A DNA stretch of 64,000 nucleotides, from positions 1 through 64,000 of the forward strand of contig JAGVKB010000081.1 of the NCBI GenBank assembly GCA_020050835.1. The letters run 5' to 3'. Within the stretch, counting starts at the first letter, position 1. Each line of letters begins with the position of its first letter. This document shows positions 46,541 through 55,930 of this stretch, one piece after another. This DNA comes from Candidatus Obscuribacterales bacterium. GTDB lineage: Bacteria > Cyanobacteriota > Vampirovibrionia > Obscuribacterales > Obscuribacteraceae. The notes beneath the pieces were generated by a model, which saw only the letters and a list, made by a program, of their open reading frames with translations, was not told where the DNA came from and did not search any database. The translations under genes were made by a program, and so were the position numbers.

Positions 46541-47932
46541 CTACTTTTCTCGCTCTCCAGGTTTCTGCACTTGCTGAAGCAGATCATCCAGGTCGTATTG
46601 ATAACGATCCAGCGGTCGTTCGTACAATTCACCAAGTTTCTTTCCGGGCATCAAGAAACCACGCAAGGATTGCTCCGGCTCATTGCTTCCCAGGGCCCGC
46701 AATCCAAGTCTGGTATAGAGCGGCGCTGAAAGCCCAAAGGTTTGACCGATCGGATAAAGAGAAAACTCTCGACCGGCAACTTGCATTGATGAAGTTCCAA
46801 AGCGACTGGTAAACGGCAGTGCGGTCCGTCCCAAACCGAGCGCGCTTGCCCCCAGAAGGGAGTCTGATCCGGCGCCCAAAACTGTGTCGAAGAGCGCGTC
46901 TCTGCCGCTGTAGGTCCAGCTGGTCTTTTCATCGATCTTGCCGATGTCGGAGTAGTTGTGAGTACCACGATAGATAAGAGAAGCAGTGCCAATTCCAGCC
47001 GCGTTGGCTTTCCAGGCATTGAATCCTGACTTCACAGCTCCGGTTTCAGCTGACCGGACCAGGCGCTCGGTCAATTTTTGATGAACCTTCGAGCCCGATG
47101 CGAAAGCCAGATAGTCAACACTCCCCCACATCATGTCCGAGCTAAAGTTGGCCTGCTCGCCGGTTGCAGAACGAAGACCATAGCGCGTCACGCCACTGGT
47201 CAAGAGCCCGAACGCCAGCCGGCGCATCAACATACGCTGAGGGAACAGAGCGCTCACGCACAATCCCGCGCCGCCCGCAGCGCTGTCAATCAGTAACTCC
47301 TTGCCCTGTTTTTTAATCCAGTCCGAGACTGTCTCCAAGTGACCTTTCGAAAAGTCCACTATGAACTCATTCATCTTCTTATAGCCAAAAGTTTTTTCGA
47401 GCTCAGGGTCGATCTTCACCGCCTGATCGAGATAACGCCTGGCTGCATGCGGCTCTCGTTCGATCAGGCAGAGTTGAGCCGCCTGCAGTCGCATATCAAC
47501 TGCCAGGTTAAGTACACCTTGAATCTCCTTCTTTTCCTGATTGAGCTTCTGCGATTCCACCAGCCCGTCGGCCGTATTAGGCTGTTTCTTGAGCTGAGCA
47601 TCGACGTCCTTCAAGATTTCGCGCCAGGGACCCATGTTTGCTTTATCAGCCTCAGCGATAGCCTTATTAATCGCCTCCTTAGCATCTTGCATTCGCCCCT
47701 GCTTCTCGGCTTGAATAGAAGTCAACAGATGCTGTTGGGCCTCTCTTAAGTGTTGAACAGACTGAACGAAAACATCCGGTCCGGCCTGCTCATTTTCGCG
47801 GGCACCATCACCATCTTTTCCCCGCTCGACTCCGGGCGGTCCATCACCTACAAAGGCCACCAGCAGATGTTGATTATCTGCCTTCTTCTCCTGCTCGTCA
47901 CCAGGATTTTTCAGTGGTCTGACATCGCTCAT
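46541..47932 (-). CDS. Hypothetical protein with TPR-like N-terminal and hydrophobic middle region
   Basis: 463 residues; the ATG at 47,932 has GGGGAG about ten bases upstream. After a charged N-terminus, residues about 50-170 are TPR-like helices (HLREAQQHLLTSIQAEKQGRMQDAKEAINKAIAEA and ARRYLDQAVKIDPELEKTFGY). The middle part contains Gly/Ala-rich semi-hydrophobic stretches (IDSAAGGAGLCVSALF; FDTVLGAGSDSLLGASALGLG), resembling pore-forming or membrane-inserting segments in other large bacterial proteins. The C-terminus is charged. No family is recognised. It is divergent from the small HExxH gene, with an operator-like palindrome between them. Confidence 0.65.
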   Translation of the reverse strand: MSDVRPLKNPGDEQEKKADNQHLLVAFVGDGPPGVERGKDGDGARENEQAGPDVFVQSVQHLREAQQHLLTSIQAEKQGRMQDAKEAINKAIAEADKANMGPWREILKDVDAQLKKQPNTADGLVESQKLNQEKKEIQGVLNLAVDMRLQAAQLCLIEREPHAARRYLDQAVKIDPELEKTFGYKKMNEFIVDFSKGHLETVSDWIKKQGKELLIDSAAGGAGLCVSALFPQRMLMRRLAFGLLTSGVTRYGLRSATGEQANFSSDMMWGSVDYLAFASGSKVHQKLTERLVRSAETGAVKSGFNAWKANAAGIGTASLIYRGTHNYSDIGKIDEKTSWTYSGRDALFDTVLGAGSDSLLGASALGLGRTALPFTSRFGTSSMQVAGREFSLYPIGQTFGLSAPLYTRLGLRALGSNEPEQSLRGFLMPGKKLGELYERPLDRYQYDLDDLLQQVQKPGEREK

Positions 47933-48001
47933 AGCCGAACTTCTCCCCGCGTTCTATGAATCGCCCAAAGTCCAGCCTGTAAATGGTGTGTATACGGTCG
48001 A

Positions 48002-48023
48002 ACGATTTTATAGACAAAATCGT
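48002..48023. promoter_or_regulatory. Palindrome in divergent intergenic gap (candidate operator)
   Basis: ACGATTTT-ATAGAC-AAAATCGT is a perfect 8-bp inverted repeat with a 6-base spacer. It lies in the 440-base gap 47,933-48,371 between the divergent 463-residue gene and the HExxH gene. The rest of the gap shows no other structure. Confidence 0.4.
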
Positions 48024-48371
48024 GCCGTTTAATCTTGAAATCAATCTGCGCTTGCCCTTAAATTCGGCCGGCTAGGGCGGTCTATAGAGTGGACTTACTT
48101 ATCTAATCAGCAGAGCGACTGAGATCTCCCAAACATTCATCCATCATGTCCGGATTGACAAGGCAAGGTTCGAAAATCCACTTTAAGAGATCGATAAAGA
48201 GATTTGCACCAAATGTGGTGCAGCGCCCGGGCTTGTCAACAAGAGTGGTACCTAACGGCTAGCGACAAACCTTCTTATTCATCGGACATACCCTCTCAGA
48301 ATTGCAAGCCTGGACACTGCTCGGCCATTGCGAATCAATGTGGTTCAATAGGTCCCAGGAAGAACGGACTC

Positions 48372-48992
48372 ATGCCGTTAGCTGCACACAAGCACATTTT
48401 GGCCATGATTACTGACAAAGTCCCAAGAAAGGCTGCCCACAAGAAGGAGTATCTCCAGAGCGATGAGCTTAGAATTCTCCAGCTTCCACCGGCCGAACCT
48501 TTGCGTGCTCATGCCAGGGCTCTGGAGGAGGCGCTCTCAAAGGACAGCCGCACTGACGTCAAGCTAGCGTCCAATGCCATTGCCGCAACGCTGGCCAAGG
48601 CCTTTGATGTAAAGGTTCCCGCTGTGCGGATTCTCGGGGCAAGGCCGCTTGAGGTAACAGAGACTTCGGCTGACGAGCTCTTTGGGGACTATGACCTGGA
48701 AACAGCGCTAATCCGGCTCTGGATGCGGACAGCTTTGAAGAAGAAACCGACGTCCTATGGGACATTCCTCAGTACGCTTTGCCACGAGTTCTGCCATCAC
48801 TTAGATGTAGTAAAACTCGGCTTACCAAACACATTTCACACTCGGGGCTTTTATGAACGCGCCGGGCTGCTTTACCATCATGTTCGAAATACCCCGGTCC
48901 GCCAACTCGTCTGGACTGAGCAGTCGGACGGTACCTTTCGCATCAACTGGCCAGAAACAATGCGAGGGCGCCCCCTTCAACCGCTCGCCTGA
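48372..48992 (+). CDS. Small HExxH metalloprotease-like protein
   Basis: About 206 residues from the ATG at 48,372 (AGGAAG upstream); the longer frame from 48,204 begins with polar sequence unlikely to be translated. A zinc-peptidase motif is present: FLSTLCHEFCHHLDVVKLGLPNTFHTRGFYERAG, where HEFCH fits HExxH and a His or Glu further on (HTRGFYER) could be the third ligand. This arrangement recalls SprT-like, DUF-type or minigluzincin metalloproteases. No signal peptide is seen, so it is probably cytoplasmic. The flanking gap 48,993-49,321 contains no gene. Confidence 0.65.
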   Translation: MPLAAHKHILAMITDKVPRKAAHKKEYLQSDELRILQLPPAEPLRAHARALEEALSKDSRTDVKLASNAIAATLAKAFDVKVPAVRILGARPLEVTETSADELFGDYDLETALIRLWMRTALKKKPTSYGTFLSTLCHEFCHHLDVVKLGLPNTFHTRGFYERAGLLYHHVRNTPVRQLVWTEQSDGTFRINWPETMRGRPLQPLA

Positions 48993-49321
48993 GCCAGATC
49001 CGGGAGCAGGGCAGCAGCCGCCTAAACATTCCCTATGCTGATTACCCCCCAGTCAGTTGCCTGATTCAACGATTATCACAGCCTCAGGCCAGCCACCTGA
49101 CAAGAAGGTCCAATTACAGCCACTCGCTTGACTTCCAGGTTTTTTCTACAAAAAGTAGATCTCTATTCCACAAACGTTCAAAGGCTTTTCTACATCTAGT
49201 GATTACACTTCACTCTGTTCGCAGCTGATTAGGGTTCGTGCCGGGAAGAATGTGGAATTGCGCAGTGACTTTACCAAGCGACACCCCTATGCTGGCAATC
49301 AGGCATGGAGAGGGCTAGATA
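48993..49321. other. Gap with no gene
   Basis: 329 bases. The only notable element is a short inverted repeat TTCTAC-AAAAA-GTAGA around 49,140-49,165. Nothing else is seen. Confidence 0.5.
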
Positions 49322-49696
49322 ATGACTACAGATAACTTGAAGTTTCACTCAGCAAAAGAGATTAAGGAAGACATCGACAAAGGCGACCACGAGACTGCCG
49401 GAGCAAAACTCTTTGAGGATTACAAAGCAAGCGCCTCCAGCTTCAAGTCGGTTGCCGAAGACTTAAAGAAGATGACCGGCTCCGACAAGAATTGGAACAA
49501 TGACGTCGAGATAACTACAGACAAGGGTGGTGACATCAAGGAGATACATGTGAAGACCGTTCCGTTTACCGGAAACGCTTTTGCTCCCAAAGTATTTGAC
49601 AAGGATGACGAACAGAACGCCAACCCGGCAAGCAACCTCGAAGCCTGGCATAGAATGGCTGTTTACAAAAACCACATCGATGGAGAAAAGCACTAA
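49322..49696 (+). CDS. Small hypothetical protein, 124 residues
   Basis: The ATG at 49,322 is preceded by GGAGAGG, a good site. The protein is acidic and helical (AKEIKEDIDKGDHETAGAKLFEDYKASASSF), followed by strands (NNDVEITTDKGGDIKEIHVKTVPF) and an acidic loop (DKDDEQNANPASNLE). No signal peptide, cysteine or catalytic motif is seen. I do not recognise the family. It is convergent with the ferredoxin-MBL gene, 130 bases apart. Confidence 0.6.
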   Translation: MTTDNLKFHSAKEIKEDIDKGDHETAGAKLFEDYKASASSFKSVAEDLKKMTGSDKNWNNDVEITTDKGGDIKEIHVKTVPFTGNAFAPKVFDKDDEQNANPASNLEAWHRMAVYKNHIDGEKH

Positions 49697-49828
49697 ACTA
49701 ATCAGTGCATTTCCAGACCAAGCGAGGAAGGCAATCTTGTCTTCCTCGCACTATTTTGGAGATGTTTCGATTGCTCCAGCTAATGGCTTTGTGGGTTGTG
49801 TGCATCACCAGCGAAACCAGGTTCTGCC

Positions 49829-50851
49829 TTAGGCGCCAGAACTTTGCTGCATACGCTTCTGCAATTCCGCAGCATGCTCTTCCATCTGCCTGGCATTTGA
49901 TTGCTGTCCCGCCTCAGCGAATCCTTCGGCTATTCTTTCAAACATCTTTATGCGCGCCGGTGTAGCAGGGTCGGGCTCCTGCTCTTCCTGGCATCTTGCA
50001 ATTGCTGCCTCCAGACACAGCTTCATTTCGGAGGCGCCTGTACTGAATCTGCGTCCATGCGCCGGAAGTACTAATTGGAAGCAGTATCGCTTAAGCTTGA
50101 CGAGCGAATTCGTCAGCTCCTGCCAGGACCACCAGCAATAAAATGGCTCCCAAACTTCGAGCCCTTCGTTGAAGCGCTGTCTGGATGTAAAAACGTCACC
50201 GGAGAACAGATAATAGTTCTTGAACAGGAGCATGCAATGCCCTTCGGTATGGCCAGGTTGGGGAATCACGATGAAGTCTTGATCGAAGGCTCGTTCGTCT
50301 GTTCCATCTATTACGATCTCAGCTTCTGGCTGAGACTCCAATTCAGCTCGATGAATCAGCCGCTTAGCGCCAAACTTCGAAGCATATTGGTGAGCTTCGG
50401 CTACATCATCCCGATGCGTCAAGAAAATGTATTTGATACCACCACGCTCCTCTATCCATTTCACCAATCTCGGTGTGAACTTCGGACTATCAATCATCCA
50501 ATTGCCATGATCGCTCACGATGAAATAGCTCTTCCCCCCGGCCGAAGCGGGAGAATTAAATCCAAGGTAAAAGACACCATCGCCCAGATGTTCGGGAAAC
50601 GAATCGACGGCCGCTCTCAAATCATGCTTCTCGTGACCGCCAATCGAGCCCTCAGGACAACAGACCAGCGCATCCAAAGTCTCTTTCAACTCGTTTGTGC
50701 CCTCCGGCTGTTTGACGACTGCGTAATAAATCCCGACCTTGGCAAAAATTTCCGGTGCGAGATCTCGGCAGTTGCCGCAACTGATGCAGCTCGTGTCGAC
50801 AAAGAAATCGCCTGGTGCATTTCCCGGCACAATTTTCGACTTATCCGCCAT
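49829..50851 (-). CDS. Ferredoxin-metallo-beta-lactamase fold fusion protein
   Basis: 340 residues. The N-terminal domain (about 1-75) is a ferredoxin with a single four-cysteine cluster site: CISCGNC and then CCPEGSI, so probably one [4Fe-4S] or [3Fe-4S] cluster. The second domain is a metallo-beta-lactamase fold. Its first motif reads LTHRDDVAEAH instead of HxHxDH, then PGHTEGH, SGDVF and LPAHGRRF provide the other ligand positions. This variant motif and fusion are known in a plant/cyanobacterial-type hydrolase group. A helical tail follows. It is likely a cytoplasmic redox-linked hydrolase of unknown substrate. Confidence 0.88.
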   Translation of the reverse strand: MADKSKIVPGNAPGDFFVDTSCISCGNCRDLAPEIFAKVGIYYAVVKQPEGTNELKETLDALVCCPEGSIGGHEKHDLRAAVDSFPEHLGDGVFYLGFNSPASAGGKSYFIVSDHGNWMIDSPKFTPRLVKWIEERGGIKYIFLTHRDDVAEAHQYASKFGAKRLIHRAELESQPEAEIVIDGTDERAFDQDFIVIPQPGHTEGHCMLLFKNYYLFSGDVFTSRQRFNEGLEVWEPFYCWWSWQELTNSLVKLKRYCFQLVLPAHGRRFSTGASEMKLCLEAAIARCQEEQEPDPATPARIKMFERIAEGFAEAGQQSNARQMEEHAAELQKRMQQSSGA

Positions 50852-50983
50852 ACCCTGCCTCGTACCCTGCCTAGCTCCTGACTTCCAAAGTCATTATGAC
50901 ATTGCCAGATTCAGCCTATAGGCGGCAGTCTACTTCCACTGAATTGTTTTGAACGCTTCGCGAGCCTGCTTTAGAAAGACGGC

Positions 50984-51127
50984 TTAGTCCAGCTTCGGAG
51001 CCTGGTAATAGAGCTCTTGAACGGCTGTTCCGGTGCCGTCGGAGTCGATGCAGATTGCATAGGTGTTGATCTTGTATTGGTCTGCATCATAGAAGCCAGT
51101 GTCCTTTTGGTTATAAATCAAGTCCAT
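50984..51127 (-). CDS. Short open frame (47 residues), possible gene remnant
   Basis: The reading starts MDLIYNQKDTGFYDADQYKI and ends TAVQELYYQAPKLD with a TAA stop. Composition and phase look like real coding sequence, with a central ICIDSDGTGTA. A stop lies in frame just upstream of the ATG and there is no ribosome site, so this may be the 3' end of a decayed gene and not a working small protein. It occupies part of the gap between the ferredoxin-MBL gene and the rhomboid gene. Confidence 0.4.
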   Translation of the reverse strand: MDLIYNQKDTGFYDADQYKINTYAICIDSDGTGTAVQELYYQAPKLD

Positions 51128-51219
51128 ATTTGGACAATTAGTAGTTTACGTTAGAGCAATTGGAGGGAAAATGTAAAACAGTTGCCCCGATCGGAACGGA
51201 TCTGCCACGTAGAACAGTA

Positions 51220-53262
51220 ATGCTTCCACTCTACGACCATAATCACAGCAGAACCGTCCCATTTGTAACGTGGCTGCTCGTACTGCTTAATGTGCTGGCG
51301 TTTTTCTTCGAACTCAGTTTAATGGTCAAAGGAGAGGCCAATCTTGATTCATTTATAAATCAGTACGGTACTGTCCCCTCCAGGCTCCTGGGTGAGCACT
51401 CTGCCGAGCAGATCCTGACACTTTTCAGCTCAATGTTTCTCCACGGCGGTTGGTCGCACATCCTGGGTAACATGTGGTTTTTGCTCCTATTCGGCGACAA
51501 CGTCGAAGATCGCCTTGGACATTTGAAGTATCTCTTCTTCTATCTGCTCTGCGGTATTGGAGCAGATCTCTCTCAAATCATTTTCAATCCTCATTCAAGC
51601 GTTCCAAGTATCGGAGCCAGTGGTTGCATCGCAGGAATTCTCGGTGCTTATGTCGTGATGTTCCCCACTGCCAAAGTTGTGACTTTCAATCCTCTGATGG
51701 ACTTAGGCGTAAGTGGGCTTGCGTTAACGCTATTCCGTAGGTTCCTGATTAGAGTGCCGGCATTTATCTTTCTGGGAACCTGGTTTGCCTTCCAATGGCT
51801 GGCCGGTTCGCTTGCTTTCAACAGTTACAGCGGTGAAGCTGCTCATGGCGGAGTAGCTTGGTGGGCCCATATCGGAGGTTTCATAACCGGGCTCATGGTC
51901 ATCGTTCTACCTCCTGGCCCGGCGATTATCGAAGAACATCCCGATTCGAGCGATCCTCGCGAACAGCTCGACATTCCCAGAAGCTGGAACGTCAGAGACG
52001 ATCAGTTGCCGGATAAGAGTCAGGAGCAGGGAGACTACGTTACACCTGACTGGTTCTGGAAAGTGATGGTTACGATTGCGGTTATCTGGACAAGCGTTCT
52101 CCTCTACCAGATCTCGCAATACAAGCGCCATATCGGCGATTGGAAGAGTCCACCGGTGGTCGAAAGCGTTGCCACCTTCAACGGCTTCAACAACCGCTTC
52201 ATGCGCTCTGAAGACCTTCTCAATGCCTGCAAATCCCCGAGCGTAAAACTCAATCGCCTTAGTTCACTCTGGTTTCTTAACGATTCTTCTGCGACTAGAA
52301 AGACTATACCGGCGAGGGCAACGAAAGAGGTCAAGCCGGTCAGGCTAGCAAAGGCACCAAATCACCCCAAGCAATCGAAGGCAAAGAAGAAGGTCGCAAC
52401 GATCCGCCCTATGCCACTGCCGATTTATGCGGCGCAACTGGATTTAGCGGATCCTTCAAGACCAGCCACCTACTTGCTAAATCCCAAATCCAAAGAACCG
52501 CTCAGTTTGTTCGGCTCCGCCGGAGGCAGGAAGCAAGAAAAGGTCTTGGATGCTGCGTTAGTGGATGAACAGCTTTATGTATTCGTAGTAAGCAGTCCAG
52601 CGAAAGCGTCGCAGGAAGATTTTGACCAGCAAATAGATCTAATCAAAGTTGAGAATCCGGCAGAAAGTCCAGAGAAATGGAGGACTACCCGCAAGACCAT
52701 TAGAACTATTGGAATCGTCGATACGTTTGGTGAGTCATGCGTTTACATGGACAACTATTTGTATGTATTCGGCACCAACTCTGGAAGTGCCCACACCGGT
52801 TTTGGCAAGCAAGTGTTTGTAGCGCGGATAGACAAGAAAAATCTCTCTGCTATGAATCTTTCGGCTCTCACTTATCTAACGACATTAGATGGAAGCCCGT
52901 TGTGGAGTAAGAACAAGAACTATGCCAAACCAACCTTTCTCTGCGACGCAGTGACCAGCCTGAACGTCCGACGGGCTGAGGGCTGCGCCGGCGTGTTTGC
53001 ATTCTACACTTCAGCCAATGACCAGCATATCTACGTTCGACACGGAATCCTGCCGGAGGGTCCCTGGAGCGGAGAAGTACGGCTGCCTAATATTTTGCTA
53101 GGGCAAAGCGGCGCAACCATCTCGGTTCATCCAGAATTTGCCGACAAAGCCGGTCAAACTGTGATCACTTTCAATCGCCAACTACCGACATCCGGGAAGC
53201 ACAAGTCTCCTGCCGCTCCGCTCACAGCCGGCATGTTATCAATAAGACTTTCCGCGAGATAG
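51220..53262 (+). CDS. Rhomboid-family intramembrane serine protease fused to a C-terminal beta-propeller-like domain
   Basis: The ATG at 51,220 begins MLPLYDHNHSRTVPFVTW, the usual start of bacterial rhomboids; the TTG start 60 bases earlier is unlikely. Residues about 1-240 carry the rhomboid core: HGGWSHILGNMWFLLLFGDNVEDRLG, then the serine in IGASGCIAGILGAY and the His in VAWWAHIGGFITG (Ser-His dyad). The later part, about 320-680, is polar and includes LYVFGTNSGSAHTGFGKQ, a DQHIYVRHGILPEGPWSGEV stretch and a VHPEF...VITFNRQLP ending. This resembles DUF4185-type five-bladed propellers that bind carbohydrate or act as glycosidases. An extra TM anchors the link (WKVMVTIAVIWTSVLLYQI). Confidence 0.85.
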   Translation: MLPLYDHNHSRTVPFVTWLLVLLNVLAFFFELSLMVKGEANLDSFINQYGTVPSRLLGEHSAEQILTLFSSMFLHGGWSHILGNMWFLLLFGDNVEDRLGHLKYLFFYLLCGIGADLSQIIFNPHSSVPSIGASGCIAGILGAYVVMFPTAKVVTFNPLMDLGVSGLALTLFRRFLIRVPAFIFLGTWFAFQWLAGSLAFNSYSGEAAHGGVAWWAHIGGFITGLMVIVLPPGPAIIEEHPDSSDPREQLDIPRSWNVRDDQLPDKSQEQGDYVTPDWFWKVMVTIAVIWTSVLLYQISQYKRHIGDWKSPPVVESVATFNGFNNRFMRSEDLLNACKSPSVKLNRLSSLWFLNDSSATRKTIPARATKEVKPVRLAKAPNHPKQSKAKKKVATIRPMPLPIYAAQLDLADPSRPATYLLNPKSKEPLSLFGSAGGRKQEKVLDAALVDEQLYVFVVSSPAKASQEDFDQQIDLIKVENPAESPEKWRTTRKTIRTIGIVDTFGESCVYMDNYLYVFGTNSGSAHTGFGKQVFVARIDKKNLSAMNLSALTYLTTLDGSPLWSKNKNYAKPTFLCDAVTSLNVRRAEGCAGVFAFYTSANDQHIYVRHGILPEGPWSGEVRLPNILLGQSGATISVHPEFADKAGQTVITFNRQLPTSGKHKSPAAPLTAGMLSIRLSAR

Positions 53263-53356
53263 AATCTGAATGTTGCTTTGGCGATCGTCGCATGCAAGAA
53301 TCAAATCGTTGATCAAAATCGACAAAGAACCTGGCGTCTGGAAAGAACAATTTCGA

Positions 53357-55855
53357 ATGTACAATCCAAGGATAAGTTTGCTGACACTATTCCTGGTTTG
53401 CTCACTTGTATTGTCAAGCTCAAGTCAACTGTTTGCTTATCCTTTAGAACCGAGCTCGGATGCTGCTTCTTTGCAGGCTGCTGAGATTCTCGGCGTCGAG
53501 CGAGAGGTCAATCGGCTGTTGATCTTACGCAACCAGAAAGATGCGTTAGATCTTCATGCGGATGAGCTTCTATCGCTGCGTGGATCAATCATGCGCAGCA
53601 TTCTACTGGGCTGCCTGGCAGTACGTGAAGCCTGCAACCTCATTGATGCAGAACTAGCTTACACCTACGAAATCAGCGAGCGCGAGCAGGAGAGAACCAA
53701 CAATGCCAACCGCATGTTCAACCTCTTCAACTTCTTGCAAGGCGGCATCCTCTATGCGATTGAGGGCCGTTCGAAAATTCACAAACAAGACACTCAGTCA
53801 TTTGTGCTTACAACTGTTCAAGCAGGATTGTCAGCTGGTTTGCCGGCACTCAATATCCAGTACAACAAGTACAGCAAGATACGCAATCTCGCAAAGTCCG
53901 AGTTTCGTCCGAAGGTTCCAGCCGGAGGGCCAGTTGATGGCAATAACATGCCGGAGCTTGTAAGCCGATACCTGGCATCAACCGAGCCGGGACAGTCAAG
54001 GACCCGCAAAGACGAAATGTATTCTCTGTGGAAGAGAAGATTCGGCGTTGACCCAGCCATTCCGTCCAGCCTCTGCAATCTAAACGACGGCAAAGCAAAA
54101 AGCATTTCAGCCGTAAAAAAGCGCATTCAACTTCTCTGGTCACTTCACACATATGTCGAACGTTTTGATAGTGATCTTCTTTCATTGCTGGCATTGGTAC
54201 GATCACCGGCTCAGCTAGGCGACAGACGAGCACCGGATCTATTGAGCGGTCTGGGTCTCAGTAGCGGTGCAATTGAAGCAGCGCAGCTGCTGGGAATCGA
54301 ACCAGAGCTTGCAGAGTTGATCAAGCTAAATGGAAGTAATTCGGATCGACTGACGAGACTAAAAGTCGAAACAGTTGTTTTAGAGCGAGTGCTCTCCGGA
54401 TGCCTTGAGCTCCGAGTTGCAGTTGATAACATCAATGAAGATTTGAACTATTCCTTCGATGTCATTTTGGCTCAACTGCTTTCTGATAGAGCCAAGCAGT
54501 TACAGCGAACAACAGAAGCTAACTTCATCACAAAGGGCACGCTGGGCGCGACTGGTGGACTGCTCGATCTAAAGGGATATGGCAAAGCAGGCAATGAAAC
54601 TTTCATCGTTTCATACGGCTTAGGATCGGCTCTGACTTCTCTGGCACTCTGGCAAAGTCGCGGAGGCAAGAGGAAGATCGATACTGCTCCAAACTCCCTC
54701 GCCGATTTTTTCGACCTGCGCAATAGCGATCAAAATTCGTTCACTCCACTCATTGCAAGCTTTCTGAACTCTCCGGCACCAGGACGGTCCGATCGTGTAA
54801 CCAGAAAGGAAGAACTACGTGATATATGGAAACGCGAACACATATCAACCGTCAATCTCGACAGTAATACCAATATGACTAAGTTGGCAGGCTGCCCACC
54901 TGCAAAGTTCGACACAATTGCTATCGTGTCGAGCCGAATCAGTTTGCTCCAGTCCCTGCGGGTTCGGCTCACATCTTTCGACAGCGAACTGTTCGACATC
55001 CTGCGCTCCACGGAGCGTTCGGAGCCAACTGTCGCGAATCCAAGGGCTACAACTATGCCGCTGCCTCAAAATACGAACGGCTCTGCTTCCGCGACTGGGG
55101 AGATCTTGGACGCCCAGTCACAACTGCAGCAATTAATACAGTTGAAGACGACGGCAGCGCCTTTCGACTTATCAGTGGCGGAGCAACAGCTAGCCATTAC
55201 CAGAAAGGTACTGTCAGCATTTCTCGAAGTACGCATGACAGCTGCCAATGTCGAAACCGAAATCGCTTCAGAGACGCAAGTGTTAGGCCGTATGACCAGA
55301 GCGCGCGACATGGCAATTACGCTAACAAATAATGCAAACTTCTATCAAGTATATGTGCTCGGAATCTTACTTTATGGACCCCTGGGACTATCGTCAGTAC
55401 CAAGATATAACTTGTATGCAGACAGGTTAAAGGTGATCGCCGGATTGGTAGGAACCGGCCTAGCCTCCGCCTCATTTCTGGAGTATCGAGGCGGTTTAAG
55501 ACCGACGAAAGTAGCTCCTAATATGCTCGGTGCTTGTTTTGGACTGCAAAGTAAAGCAACAAGCCAATTTTGTCCACACGTATTGAAGTTTCTCAACTCG
55601 CCTGTCTCCGGCCAAGCCAGCAACGCAACCCGCAGAGAGGTGCTGCTTTCATACTGGCGCAGCACCAAGCATGCTAATTTAGACCTAAGCAAGCGCTCCG
55701 TGATCGAGAAAGTTGCAGCCACCGGATCTTCGCACCACTGGTGGAATGAATCGATCAAGCTGATCAGAAGCAGAGTCGATCTGCTTTACGACTTGCGAGC
55801 AGTTATTGATGAAATGGATTCTGGACTCTCCGAACTATTGAGAGCATCAAGTTGA
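53357..55855 (+). CDS. Secreted protein with a threefold internal repeat
   Basis: About 832 residues from ATG 53,357, chosen for the signal peptide that follows (ISLLTLFLVCSLVLSSSSQLFA); the frame is open to 53,270. Three homologous segments of about 260-280 residues follow each other. Each has a first block such as QAAEILGVEREVNRLLILRNQ, then a long helix ending in LGCLAVREACNLIDAELAYTYE (second copy LSGCLELRVAVDNINEDLNYSF; third LSAFLEVRMTAANVETEIASET), then a Gly-rich segment, then FLNSPAPGRS-type sequence, then KRRxxxLWSLR and VERFDSDLLSLL. No family is known to me. It starts 95 bases after the rhomboid gene. Confidence 0.7.
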   Translation: MYNPRISLLTLFLVCSLVLSSSSQLFAYPLEPSSDAASLQAAEILGVEREVNRLLILRNQKDALDLHADELLSLRGSIMRSILLGCLAVREACNLIDAELAYTYEISEREQERTNNANRMFNLFNFLQGGILYAIEGRSKIHKQDTQSFVLTTVQAGLSAGLPALNIQYNKYSKIRNLAKSEFRPKVPAGGPVDGNNMPELVSRYLASTEPGQSRTRKDEMYSLWKRRFGVDPAIPSSLCNLNDGKAKSISAVKKRIQLLWSLHTYVERFDSDLLSLLALVRSPAQLGDRRAPDLLSGLGLSSGAIEAAQLLGIEPELAELIKLNGSNSDRLTRLKVETVVLERVLSGCLELRVAVDNINEDLNYSFDVILAQLLSDRAKQLQRTTEANFITKGTLGATGGLLDLKGYGKAGNETFIVSYGLGSALTSLALWQSRGGKRKIDTAPNSLADFFDLRNSDQNSFTPLIASFLNSPAPGRSDRVTRKEELRDIWKREHISTVNLDSNTNMTKLAGCPPAKFDTIAIVSSRISLLQSLRVRLTSFDSELFDILRSTERSEPTVANPRATTMPLPQNTNGSASATGEILDAQSQLQQLIQLKTTAAPFDLSVAEQQLAITRKVLSAFLEVRMTAANVETEIASETQVLGRMTRARDMAITLTNNANFYQVYVLGILLYGPLGLSSVPRYNLYADRLKVIAGLVGTGLASASFLEYRGGLRPTKVAPNMLGACFGLQSKATSQFCPHVLKFLNSPVSGQASNATRREVLLSYWRSTKHANLDLSKRSVIEKVAATGSSHHWWNESIKLIRSRVDLLYDLRAVIDEMDSGLSELLRASS

Positions 55856-55930
55856 CCATTCTTTAAATCGTCCCGATCGATAGGTCTGAATGCTATTAGT
55901 GAGACATTCCGCCCAGCAGGAAACGTCCAG

